From Nymphalis io (taxonomy: Eukaryota; Arthropoda; Insecta; Lepidoptera; Nymphalidae), in NCBI RefSeq assembly GCF_905147045.1, contig NC_065900.1, forward strand, positions 10,374,501 through 10,438,500: DNA of 64,000 nucleotides, given 5' to 3'. The position numbers and the translations under genes are program-made. Positions 24,101 through 35,053 of this stretch are shown here, piece by piece (the first letter of the stretch is position 1; each line of letters starts with the position of its first letter). Below the pieces are notes generated by a model that worked only from the letters and a program-made list of their open reading frames with translations, was not told the origin of the DNA and searched no databases.

Positions 24101-25701
24101 AACAGAGGAACACTACTTTTTTGTGAATTGTGATGAGATTTCGATATACTTTTAAATTAATACATTATCTTTTTAAATCAAAGTATGAATGTTGTTTATT
24201 TTTTGTTTTTTTATTTGTTTGATTACTTATTGTTGTGTTAATTACTTAAGAAATATTAAAAGTTGATCTCATAAATAAACTTTTTAATTTTTGATTAATG
24301 AGTGTTTTTTACCTCTGAATGGCGATGTGTGCCGGATTTATCCAACAAACGCTTCATTTTGAGGTAAAAACATTTTGAACAAATTTTTAAATACGCACAC
24401 AAAGATTATGCGTACAATCATGTAAGCTGTCTATTTATAGAATTTTTTTACATTATACGGTCCTATACGACGTGTCAGAAAAGTCCGTCAATTTGATTGT
24501 TTTTTAAAAGTTATGATTTTTGCATAAACAAATGATTTTTAAGGAATTTTGATTGTTTAATTTAATAGTCAACTAAATATTTAATCATACTGTAGTAAAA
24601 TTTGTCTGAAATGTTGTAATGGTAGCCTATTATTATCAATAAAATAAGTTTTTAATAAAGTATGCCGGTCTTTGTCGAAGTGACCTTATCTTACAGTGCC
24701 AAAGTCTATAGGTGGTGATGACCATCAGGTGAAAAAAATTAATTTAATTATATACTAGTTTTTTAATTGATTAACTTACACAACCATCGCTTATAAATGG
24801 CAATGCCTGTTTGGCAACTTTTCCTCGGGCTTCTAATAATGTGTCTAAGAATATGCGGCCACGCTGCAGCATTATTTGTTCACATTCTTCAAATGACTGG
24901 AATGATGAGTATTTAATTAAATATTAAAATATGTAGATAAAATAAAAAAAAAAGATTATTTGTTAATGATATCTTATATATATATACTTTCAAGATGGAT
25001 GGAAAGATGACAACGACTTTAGTCATGTTATTTAGTCTTGTATTAACTATGAATAAAAGTATAGTATAATTCATTGCTATTAATAATAAGAAACAATTTG
25101 CATTGAACGCAAATATAGTGAAACATAAGTATATTTTTTTTCATATAATATGAAATTATTTGTAATTTTCAAACATATTTCCTTAAACAACACAATAAAT
25201 ACCTTAACGTCAAGTTTAGCGAAGGTAATAAATCTCATGAACAGTTGACAACCTGAAGATATGGCAGTTACAGGCTGGTCACAATGGCGCATCGCATCCA
25301 CGGCCAGCTGTAAGTTGAGATCCAATTCACGTACTGTAGCCACTGCAATGATATAATAGCAGTAATAAATACAGACCAACGACTTTAGTAACATTCTATG
25401 CAGAAAAATTATATTCCTTTATTAATTTTCTTATCTATTTACATAAGTAAATGACTCTGATTAGCAACATAAGGTAATATACTGAAAAAAGAAGTACCTT
25501 TATAATTTTCTATGACAGTCAATAAGGTTTTAATGGCTGCTACTCCAGCAGAAACATCTTCTTCTTCTCTTAGGATTTTAAGAAAAATATCTTGTACTTC
25601 TAAAACAAAACAAAAATAAGTTAAGTACGCATTCATTACACGTAAATATGAAAATAATATGAATTAAAATGTACACTAGGTTACTCACCTTCCTTCTTCA
25701 T
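20849..25701 (-). CDS. eIF2Balpha: Translation initiation factor eIF2B subunit alpha, complete
   Basis: Regulatory alpha subunit of the decameric guanine-nucleotide exchange factor for eIF2, which senses phosphorylated eIF2 in the integrated stress response; cytoplasmic. Minus-strand coding exons, 5' to 3': 25701-25689, 25599-25498, 25342-25203, 24896-24780, 22618-22506, 21602-21458 and 21127-20849. They join without a frame break into 302 residues, close to the roughly 305 of animal orthologues. The N-terminal half is helical; the C-terminal Rossmann-like half contains ILTHSRSRVVLQAM, VMIGAEGVTESGGIINK and a near-invariant C-terminus SAVSDELIKLYL. The start chosen is the first ATG after an in-frame TAG in the same exon. 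It is convergent with Fer, and the two 3' ends meet near 20.4-20.8 kb. Confidence 0.95.
21458..21602 (-). CDS. eIF2Balpha: eIF2B-alpha exon 6
   Basis: Encodes VRMHKELVAAGIEATLILDS, AVGYIMEQMDIVMIGAEGV and TESGGIINK, a strongly conserved block. Acceptor TCTCAG, donor GTAAAC. Confidence 0.95.
21816..22194 (-). repeat. Family C tRNA-derived SINE
   Basis: On the minus strand it starts TGACTGCCTCGTTGGTCTAG, with an A box TGGTCTAGTGG and B box GGTTCAATTCC, a tRNA-unrelated body and a short (ATT)n tail at 21818-21831. It lies in the intron between eIF2B-alpha exons 5 and 6. Not a working tRNA: no acceptor stem follows. Confidence 0.85.
22506..22618 (-). CDS. eIF2Balpha: eIF2B-alpha exon 5
   Basis: Encodes KILTHSRSRVVLQAMLEAAK and VFVTMSCPDNSG, the first strands of the C-terminal domain. 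Acceptor TTCCAG, donor GTAAGA. Confidence 0.93.
22619..24779. other. eIF2B-alpha intron 4
   Basis: 2.2 kb, AT-rich. Contains an old family B copy (23238-23395) and a scrap of the same family near 24695-24735. No exon-like segment seen. Confidence 0.55.
23238..23395 (+). repeat. Family B retroposon, old diverged copy
   Basis: Recognisable by AAGGGTGAGTTACCCAGT, ACTACAGGCAAAAGG and GTTCCCAAGGTTTGTGGC in the family order; many substitutions. Confidence 0.65.
24780..24896 (-). CDS. eIF2Balpha: eIF2B-alpha exon 4
   Basis: Encodes SFEECEQIMLQRGRIFLDTL and ends ALPFISDGC, equivalent to the family's FIKDG-A turn before the Rossmann half. Phase 0 at both ends; acceptor TTCCAG, donor GTAAGT. Confidence 0.93.
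25203..25342 (-). CDS. eIF2Balpha: eIF2B-alpha exon 3
   Basis: Encodes TVRELDLNLQLAVDAMRH, AISSGCQLFMRFITFAKLDV; the SSG-x-x-LF-x-RF core is typical of the family. Acceptor TTGCAG, donor GTATTT. Confidence 0.92.
25498..25599 (-). CDS. eIF2Balpha: eIF2B-alpha exon 2
   Basis: Encodes EVQDIFLKILREEEDVSAGV then AAIKTLLTVIENYK, matching the N-terminal AVAAIRTLL-type helix of the family. Acceptor TTTTAG, donor GTACTT. Confidence 0.9.
25689..25701 (-). CDS. eIF2Balpha: eIF2B-alpha exon 1 (start codon)
   Basis: Only 13 coding bases (Met-Lys-Lys-Glu plus one base) before a GTGAGT donor. In frame upstream there is a TAG and no other ATG, so this start is favoured. The phase-1 exit matches the next exon. 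Confidence 0.78.
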
Positions 25702-27065
25702 TTTGTAAATCTTCAGATACAATTCAAATTTAAGCTTATATTTCTCTTTTATCTAAAGTTTTTAACGTTTTTCATTATTATTTAAGTAGAAATAATGCTT
25801 GCAATTCTTATTTAAATTCAAATTCTAACCTCCAAGTATTAAACGTCAGCTATAATTGTCAATGAAAAATTGACAACTGACAAGTAACTTGTTTAGCAAA
25901 TAAATTACAAAGCATAATGTAGATTATAGTCTTGTTGCTTTTAATATAATAAAAAATGATATCTCTTAAAATTTCGCTTTTATTAATTGTCTATTAGTTT
26001 CTTTATACATTATTCAATAAACAGCTAAATATAAAACCATGAAAAAACTAAAGTATAAGTAATGACATCTAGTAACGAGTAGAAATGATCATTCTTGAAA
26101 TCTAATTTTTTCACAGTTGAATTTGTTTTTTTCAATCAAAATATGACCTAAAGCTATCTTTTTTAGGCGTTTGTTTCACCGAATGCAGACAATTGTAAAA
26201 AAAAAACTATGGAATATAATAGCGCGAAGGGAAGCTCACGGTCAGTGATTGTAGACTTACCTGCGGCGTTATGATTATAGTATTACGGGTTGTCGAGTAG
26301 TTAAGACGCGTTAAATTTGTAATACTTTTTCTTTAAGCAACTTTTTAATATCTCAATATTGTGCTGAAATTTGAAAGTGATAATACATTTTTAAGTTTAA
26401 TTGATATACATACAGAGATGGGAAATTCTGCATCGCTGAAACTTAACGATAAAAGAAAATGGCAGTAAGTAATGATTGATGCAATTCAATAACAAATGAT
26501 TACTAATTTTTACTAGAAATTGATATACTAAAATAAAATAAACTAGTAACATTAATTTTAAATAATATTTTTTATCTGTATCCAATAAACGGACATTAAC
26601 GATAATTAATAGAATGCGCAACTTAAGTTTGAATAAATTTGAATCAGATAAACATAATAAGATGTCCTATCGTTGTATGTTTAAATTATCATGTTTCAGT
26701 TTGCATAATTACATATAGATAAAGGCTGTGTTCATAAATAAATTATAAGTAATACAAATAATATGTCTGTAACATGTCATAGTATCAGCATACCAATTTT
26801 AATGGCAAATTTTATAAATAGGGCAAAGTATTCACACACGTACACGAAACCATTAATTGTGCACCTTTCGCTGTTTGGCCAAGCACTGAGTGGCCACCGG
26901 TGTTGAAATTCAGCAGTATTGCGGATGTCAATATATATTATATAAAGAACCATTTCTTGTTATTTTACGATGCTGTATTTATTAATTATGTAATAAATAA
27001 TATAAATTTAGATGACTATTGGCTTAACTACCATTTCGCCTATTTTACTCTTTTTTTTTAAAAAA

Positions 27066-27196
27066 TCTCAAATTCTGCTCCTTGTATACGAAGATACATT
27101 GGAGCAGCCTGGCGGAGTAAAGTCCAAATAGATCTATTCCCTACGCGGAGAGGAACCCTTTGCCTCACAATTGGACATTTACAGGCTTTTACGATG
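27066..27196 (+). repeat. Family A SINE remnant
   Basis: ATACATTGGAGCAGCCTGGCG and TTGGACATTTACAGGCTTTTAC match the 3' half with heavy divergence. Confidence 0.6.
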
Positions 27197-29554
27197 AATA
27201 ATAAATCAATATGTCTTGTTCATTAATGAACTACGCTCATTAATAAACAATGAATACCTAAGTATTGAAAATTTAACAGTTTTGACTAGTTACTAGTTTA
27301 ATTTGTAAAGGCAATTACTTAGTCATATTTTTTATCATTCCCGATTATCTTTGTTTTATTTGGTGTTATAATCGTGATATCGGAAATGAGCAATCGATTG
27401 TGATTTTTAAATACAAAAATGATAAAAGAAATATATAATATATTTATAACAGTAATGAGGATTCTTTGTTTTAAACACACACACCGATTCCATCGCTCGT
27501 CATAATTTATATTGATAGGAAAATTTGAAAAAGGAATTACCTACTCTTGTTTTATAAACTCATGCAATGTTATTAAAACAAAGCTAGTATAATTTTAAAA
27601 TGGAAATAGTAAATTATAGTGTTTTTTATAAAGTATATAAACTAAAACTAACTTAAAATTGTAATCAATGGAATTAAGTTCTGTTCTATTTCAAGGTAGA
27701 CACGGTTAAGACAACCTTCTATTTATAATAAGTAGTAAATCAGTAAATTGAATTCTTTCAAAAAATATACTTATAATTCGAAAATAAATTGAGTTACCAT
27801 GAATCAAAACCTAATGACATAGAAATAAACTTTTGAGAAGAAAGACGAAAAAAGATATGTTTTTCTTTTACAATAAGTAACTAACAGTCATTTAAATCTA
27901 GCTTTTATTTCCTTCATTTGTTAATTTTAATAACGTTGTTTCGTAATAAATTGCAGTCTGGTTTTTTTATAACTTTTTATACTTATTTATTTTTTATACT
28001 TATTTATATTATGTCAACAACCTCAAATCCTGATATTATTTACTAAATGTACGTTTTTGATAATAAGGTGATGATATAGAAATAAATCGTTTTAAATAAC
28101 AAATACGGCAAGAGAACAATCTATTTGCTTATAAAGTTTTATAGAAGCATTCATCTAATAAAATCTTTTGATTTTATTTTTAGTTTAGTTTGTAAACGAA
28201 TCTAGTAAGTCGATTTCGACATACTTCTTATTATAGTATCGATTTGAAACAACGGATTACAACACAATAATTTGGTACAATCGATATTTCATGATAGAGG
28301 TGGATAAGGTGGATTGCGGTTAGTCGCTGTGGAACTCTTATACTCGTAAACCCATTGTGTTTGGTATTTTTTGTGTTAGTAAATTAGCGACTAATTTATA
28401 TTATTATTTGATGACGTAGCACATGCATTGTAGATGCGACCTCGAAATACGCGTGATTAAATGGCACACGAAATCTCAATGTCACAAACACATTGATAGA
28501 GTTTTGATATTAACTTATGCTTGTTGTGTTACTGTAATGTACGTAACGTGAAAGCTACTCCACGGTCGTTAGTGCTTGATTTTCTACAGATGTTCATTAT
28601 TACATGATGTTTTTATGGATTAATTGCTACATGTTACACTTAAATGTCCAATCCCCTCTGGCTAGGTACCAGTTTTTCTAACTCCTGCTATTGGATCGAT
28701 ATTAAGGCTGAGTGAGCCAATGAAATTGTAAGGAATGCTTTTTTTAATTCTAACAATGCAAATGGTTAAAGGAGGATACATTTGGCATTAGGTAAACCCT
28801 AATGGCAAATGATCATCATGGCTCATCTCTAAGATAAAAATAATTACCGTCTTTAGACAGATATCATTATTCATTTGCCTACAAATCTAACAAAAAACAT
28901 ACAGCAATAAAAAAAGCCAGAAATATATAAAAACGAAATCATTAGTCATCGCACAAATAAATATATTATAAATTCCAAGATGTGAAAATATAACGATGTT
29001 TAGATATGCCGGCTTTCTACGTCAGTATAAATTCACGTTAAATTGCACCTTTCCAAACATTTTCAAATACACTTTCTATATACGCATGTGTAAGATGTGA
29101 ATCTGCGTAGACATAAATAATAAATCTGTACATAGTTACATAAAAGCCAATTTACTTACTTCATTATTACTGTTGCAAATATTAGTTTATAATTAGGCCA
29201 GTTTCATATGACACATGAGACATAATCCACCGTAAATTTTATATGATGAAAAAAGTATTTTGCAACAATAAGAAATACAAACATATGTAACTTTTCATTT
29301 ACAGTTTACAGGCGAATTACATTAGGTTCTTATCTGTGGATAATTAAAAGAGAACTTCATACTTTCCTTAGAGAAAAAATAGAAAATACTATAAAAAACA
29401 TCTGACGCATCACAAAACCACTGGATTATTTTAATGAAGTTTGAGGTTGGTTATGAGAGCTTAAAAAACCTAAACACCGGGGTGTCACTCTTATGCGGTA
29501 ATAGGATAACAGACGTACGTTTTGTCTTAAAAAATGAGAATGACCATTCATTCT

Positions 29555-29625
29555 CACCAGACATTCACATAATCCGATTCGACCGAAAAGAGTCCAGGCA
29601 CAGGACTAATGAGAATTTTGCCTAC
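29555..29625 (-). repeat. Family C SINE scrap
   Basis: CATAATCCGATTCGACCGAAA and GTCCAGGCACAGGAC parallel the body of the 21816-22194 copy. Confidence 0.5.
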
Positions 29626-30274
29626 CCATATATAGGATATTTACATTTTTAACATAAAGTCGTGTGTGTCGAGTGTCAATTTTAAATACAGAAATTGCTG
29701 CAACATTTTGACCCACACACTAACAAAAAACTTGTTAAATATCGTAGGTAATTCGACGCGCATCTATGCCATTCGTTAGAATAGGAAGGTACTTATTATT
29801 GATTTCTCTAAGTATTCATATTAATTTATAAACAAATATGAAAAACAACACGACAAACAACAAAGTTGGGTAATACAAAAAACCGGAACAAATTGCTTTG
29901 TTTCATTATAACAAAAGTTTTTTGTATAACGTGATGAATGAAGATTGACAGTAATATATTAACGTTCATTGCTCGTTATTTTTTATACGTTGCGGCTTGC
30001 GTTACAGGCTTGTCTATAGGTCACAAGGTTTACAGTGTGAACGTGTTATTGAAATTAGAACTACACTTCCGCTGTAGTTCAATTAGTTTTTTTTTCTCGG
30101 ATATAGCGACGGAAGCAGGAATTGGTATTTCTCATTTAAATACTATTACATACATAATTTGTTATATTAAGGTTTTGTTGTTATTACAGATGGCTTTTAT
30201 TTTCGAGTTGATGTTTTGATTACTTTTAAATTATACCGTCGTTTATTTAACTCTGTAAATAGGTGCAATATAAT

Positions 30275-30425
30275 AATAATAATAAATAATAAAATAACTT
30301 TATTCACCAAAAAGAAACAAAGACAAAATTGAGGTATAAAACCATAAAATAAAGAGTTAACAATATCATATTTGATAATTTGGTGAAAAGGTCGTAGTTT
30401 TAGCTAGGCTGCTTTTCAGTCTACT
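30275..30425 (-). repeat. Family D repeat, copy 1
   Basis: About 150 bp shared with 62368-62518 (AACTTTATTCACCAAAAAGA, GGCTGCTTTTCAGTCTAC). Read on the minus strand it ends with AATAAAGTT and a (TTA)n tail, like a LINE 3' end. Confidence 0.75.
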
Positions 30426-30599
30426 CCTTGTACATATGCTACCAACACAAATAGTCTAAAAATGATGCACGCATGTAAGCATTACTAAAATAGAGAGAGG
30501 GGTTTTTTTTTTGTTTAAATTCTAGAAAAAGCCTAAGATAATAGAATTATATACAAGTATTACAATATAAACGTTTTATAAAGACCCTTATTCAGACAG

Positions 30600-30695
30600 A
30601 TAGCTCAAAATCCGCAATGGAACAGCCTAGTGGGAAAATTTTCAAACGATCTCCTGAAAAGGAGATTCATTACAAGATCAGTTTTACAGGCTGTT
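30600..30695 (+). repeat. Family A SINE remnant
   Basis: GCAATGGAACAGCCTAGTGGG and TTTTACAGGCTGTTAC match the 3' half. Confidence 0.55.
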
Positions 30696-30984
30696 ACTTT
30701 TTTGTATAATGTTTGATCTATTTTTTTACTATATAAAAATAACATAATATAAGTACTTGTTGACACATGACTGACATATTCTGATGACATAGTGATTCAG
30801 TAGTCGTCATTTGTCTCATTTAATGTTCTGCGCCTGATAATGTTATGTAATTTATAAATACAAGAATGAATCACATTTTTCTATTATTTAATATAGATAT
30901 ATATCTATATAATTAATTTTGGGTTATCAATTATATATAACCGTACTCTTCCATGTATACTTTAAGACTAGGGAGAACTCGAGG

Positions 30985-31330
30985 CTAGTCCCCAGGGCGG
31001 GCAGCAAAATTCGGAAATATTATATCTTCTGTTTCGTGGTCGCCACTCAAGAACCTTTCTGCGCTAACGGCCATCAGTTCTGCGAGCGATGTACCCCACT
31101 GCCACTTCAATTTAGCAATTCTTCGGGCTATGTCGGTTAATTTGGCTCGGCTACGGATTTCATAATTTCGGATTCGATCTCTCAGAGAAGCTCCAAGCAT
31201 AGGCCTCTCCATTGCTCTTTGACCTTGAGCCTCATAGGCTCATAGTGAGTGACCATGTCACACTGGTCGAAGACCTTCGACTTGAAACACTGCGGTATTT
31301 GGGATGAGAAGATGTCGTGTAGCACCCCGA
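30985..31330 (-). mobile_element. RTE-type LINE fragment (C-terminal region)
   Basis: The minus-strand frame reads AMERPMLGASLRDRIRNYEI and AKLKWQWG, clearly parallel to AMERAMFGVSLKDKIRNEII and RLKLQWAGH in the larger element at 42885-45392, then runs off the homologous frame. Upstream stretches match the segment before it with frame breaks. Confidence 0.75.
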
Positions 31331-33399
31331 GCGTTGTCCAACCGAATTGAATTCGACAATTGGCCTCTTACATATATTTATGTGTTATGTGGACTCAGGG
31401 CTAAAGTGACAAAGCTTTGGACGCGAAAACGAAGATTTTTTCATTTTTTATACAAAAAATGTTACCTGTATGTGTATGTATTTATTTAAATAAAAATTGT
31501 AATTAATTTGCCTTTTAAATTAATAAAAATTGCTACTGATATTCATACTTTATAATAGTAATCGTACATATATAATTTGAGAGTCAAAACCTCAAGACGG
31601 TTTGAACCTATATACGCCTCTGAGTAAATCTGACAAACGTACGTGTCGTACGCAAGTGTCGCAGAAATGATTACCAAGGCTACGCCCATGCCCTTGGTTT
31701 GATCTCTGCCATTAAGTACGACTGCATCAGTTAGTGACAGATCGATCGCCGATCACCGCAGATATTGACTGACCGTACTATTACATTTTCCCGTGACTGT
31801 CTGGAAAAACAACAGGTAATTAATTACCATTACATTATATATCTAATATACTACTATACATTTATATACAAACCAAATGAAATGAATATTTTATTTATAA
31901 TAACATCACTATAGCGATCGCACTAAACGGAAATCCTTCGGGTATTATAATATGTAAATTCTTAGCCTATTTTTATTATTAAGCTATTTTATATTGCAAT
32001 ACATCATATGAAGTGCAAAATAAAATAGAATATATTAAAAAAATATTAATAAAATAATTAATTTATGACAATCGCATCAGTTTTATGTGAGTTAAGTATC
32101 ATTATTTTCTGGTATTGGAAATTGTTATAATATTACTCCTTGCGTCTCATATTGGTAAACAGGTTCAGGTTGTAATAAATATAATAATATCGTTAAATCA
32201 ATTCCTGGTTACTTAATTATTATGAAATGAATGATTAGTTTTAATTAATACTCTTAATAATTTCAATTATGATATCGCCGATTGATTTTTATTATAACAA
32301 TGACATAAATTTTTCTTATAGGCAAGCGTGCTACATCTTAGACCGTGTCGATGCTTAACATCAGGCAAGTCAACGGTCAAACGCTGGCCTATTAATTGAA
32401 AAAAAAAAATTATTTAATTTTGTCTTTTTTTTTAAATTACTGATAATTTTTTGTTACTTTTAATTTCAATTTGATTAGATTCTGGTCTGGAAGTGCTATG
32501 TACACTTGTAATTGACATGCACATTAGATGTACTATTATTGTTTTATAAATTCATTTTTTCAATGCTTTTTATGTATGTTGTAAGTGTGCTTTTACAAAT
32601 AAATATTAAAAAGTTAGTCTAAGAATTGTAGTAAGTACATATTCTCGAATTGTCCCTCTCGTAAAATTACATGTATGTCAATAAATAAATACTGAGAATA
32701 GACAATATTCTCGTCCTTGGCCTTTGATCGATTTGTACGCTGCCTGCGATACTTCGAATAAAGCAATTGTGATTGACAAGTACTTAGGTAGCTTTTTCTA
32801 TCAGTTACTGAGATGTAGATTGGATGAGTTCTAGACGAAATTCGTATATTTGGTTATTAACGGAGTTCAGCCTCTTTGGTATCCAATTCACTCATCACAA
32901 TACTCTCTCTAGTCATTTCCTCTCTGTCATAGTCTTATGATATGCAATATATTAATACTATCAATTTCATTGAGCTGCACTGCCATTCGGTAAGCACTCA
33001 GTTCATAACCTACCCGTGAAACTTTGATAACCGACTCATGTTGATACATTTATTTTGATGTGTGTGCTTTTGGAATGTAATGGTCAATATCGCATATTAT
33101 TTTCTGACATTTCATAGCCGTTTTCTGCGGTGAGTTTCAAGTTTGTTCTTATAGAATAGCGCTACTGGTAGTGATTTTTTTTTTACTGTAAAACATTGAT
33201 TGTCACGGATTCGAGGCTCAGGCTCAGCAATACCTAGATTGGCATTATTAAAGCAACTATGCAGTGATAAAAGATTTATATTATCGCTATAGGCAACATG
33301 TTAGGCGATTTATTACATCAGTGTTACTGTAACCGTTATACCTATTTTTTTATTAACAACCTACAATGAAAATGACGATTTTAATCAAGCGCCAAGAAG

Positions 33400-33460
33400 A
33401 TGCTTTTTTTTAAATGTCCCAATGCTTTGCGCCTCTCCTCTTGAGGAGAATAAATTTTTT
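33400..33460 (-). repeat. Family A SINE scrap
   Basis: AAATGTCCCAATGCTTTGCGCC and CTCCTCTTGAGGAGAA resemble the 3' end of the family on the minus strand. Confidence 0.4.
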
Positions 33461-34091
33461 TTTAAATACCAGTTTCCTCCCGTGGCCTCGCCCGCATCTT
33501 AAGGGGGGTCGGGGGTATAGTTGCTAGGTATTCTATCTCCTTTTCTGAACACCTGACAACTAAATGCTAACTGACGACACATTCGCATTTATAATACAAG
33601 TTAGGATGTATAAAGCATAATATATATAAAAAATATATACTTGTGTTTGTTTTTATTTTATCAGTAACTTTATTGTGTAGACTTTATGAAACGTAAACGA
33701 ATACATATGGTGTTTTAAGGATACTTTATTTCGTTAATGCTTTTCCTTTCTGACGACAAAAGGATGTTATGCTCAATGCGTGACGTCAGATAATCCGCGT
33801 TTACCTTATAGTATTGCGTTTAACATTTGTAAAAAAGTACCTACATTAACTGCTTTTGTCCGTAAATAATTAATAATAAATAAAGATAAAATAAAGTTAT
33901 TAAAAGTTGGTGATAACAAAACTATTAGAACGAATTCTTGCATATTTACTTGCAGTATATTTCAGATTATTGATTACTTATATACCTACTTATGTACATA
34001 TTTAACCAAATAGGTATATGTCTAAAAGTTTAACGTCAAATAGTAAAACCGCTTAAATTCAAATCAAAACTGTAGTTATAGTTTGAAATTA

Positions 34092-34380
34092 ATGGTGGTA
34101 GAGCTTTGTGCAAGCTCGTCTGGGTAGGTACCACCCACTCATCAGATGTTCTACCGTAAAACAGCAGTACTTGGTATTGTTGTGTTCCGGTTTGAAGGGT
34201 GAGTGAGCCAGTGTAATTACAGGCACAAGGAACATAACTAGTTCCCAAAGTTGGTGGCGCATTCGTGATGTAAGCGATGGTAAACATTTCTTACAATGCC
34301 ATTGTCTATGGGCGTTGGTGACCACTTACCATTAAGTGGCCCATATGCTCGTCCGCCTTCCTATTCTATAAAAAAAAAAA
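34092..34380 (+). repeat. Family B poly(A) retroposon, near full length
   Basis: Starts GGTGGTAGAGCTTTGTGCAA, passes AAGGGTGAGTGAGCCAGTG and ends CTATTCTATAAAAAA. Located about 490 bp upstream of the proposed Men TATA box. Confidence 0.88.
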
Positions 34381-34870
34381 AGAAATGGAGCCGGAGTTCA
34401 AAACTTACTTTGACGAAGCAAAAATTAGACGCATATAAAGTTAGTAAAGGAAATTACCGTCGTGATATAACAGGTCGCGGGTTCATTTTAATGTACCTAT
34501 AGCACAAATATCATATAAGCTGTAAACACTGTTAGGGTGCAGTCAGATTCGAAAGTAAAAATATTTTAAAATTATTTTCTCCGCTTTTGTATAAAAATAT
34601 ATAACTTTTTTTAAATAATAAAGAATAATGAAACTTTTACTAGAATTAAATGTTTTACAAAGTGTTAATTGTATGACAGGTCATACGAAGCGACTTCAGG
34701 ATATCGCTTCGCTCAGTAATTACTGTGACCTCAGTCTGGCATTAAATAATTTGTTTTGATTCGGTGATTGATAAGTGCAAGTAGCGTGATTGTATTTAAC
34801 ATGATCATCTTCTCAGCGACCTTCAGTCGTCATTAAGAGAGCGCCAGCTCTGTATGAGACTCTATTAGGC

Positions 34871-34879
34871 TATAAAAAT
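34871..34879 (+). promoter_or_regulatory. Men: Candidate TATA box of the Men promoter
   Basis: TATAAAAAT lies 86-94 nt upstream of the Men ATG, which would allow a 5' UTR of roughly 60 nt. An in-frame TGA at 34893 sits between it and the ATG. Inferred from sequence alone. Confidence 0.35.
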
Positions 34880-34964
34880 ATATTTTAATTATTGAAAATT
34901 AAAATATTATATCGTAAAAAGTTATTTATCTTCTGTGATATATTGGATCTCTTTATTTTCAAAA

Positions 34965-35053
34965 ATGGAATTCTTCTCACGCAAAGTCAAGTCCAACGAG
35001 CAAATTGACGCACGTCAGTTGAATGGCGCGCGCGACTTACTCAAACATAAGCA
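34965..35053 (+). CDS. Men: Men exon 1 (start codon)
   Basis: Opens MEFFSRKVKSNEQIDARQLN from a good CAAAATGG context after an in-frame TGA, and ends at a GTAAGT donor in phase 2, which fits the next Men exon. Linkage to Men over a 2.9-kb intron rests on phase and order only. Confidence 0.7.

Larger units (their letters stand above)
25741..34864. other. Intergenic region between eIF2B-alpha and Men, no gene recognised
   Basis: About 9 kb, AT-rich. Holds family A remnants (27066-27196, 30600-30695, 33400-33460), a family C scrap (29555-29625), a family D copy (30275-30425), an RTE fragment (30985-31330) and a family B copy (34092-34380). Open frames here lack codon structure or splice context. 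A GC-richer block near 31610-31816 ends at a possible donor. Confidence 0.5.

Noticed and set aside
29938..30219. 93-codon hydrophobic ORF looking like a membrane protein
   Set aside because: Composition follows the local AT bias (Ile/Leu/Phe/Tyr), with no splice context or family resemblance.
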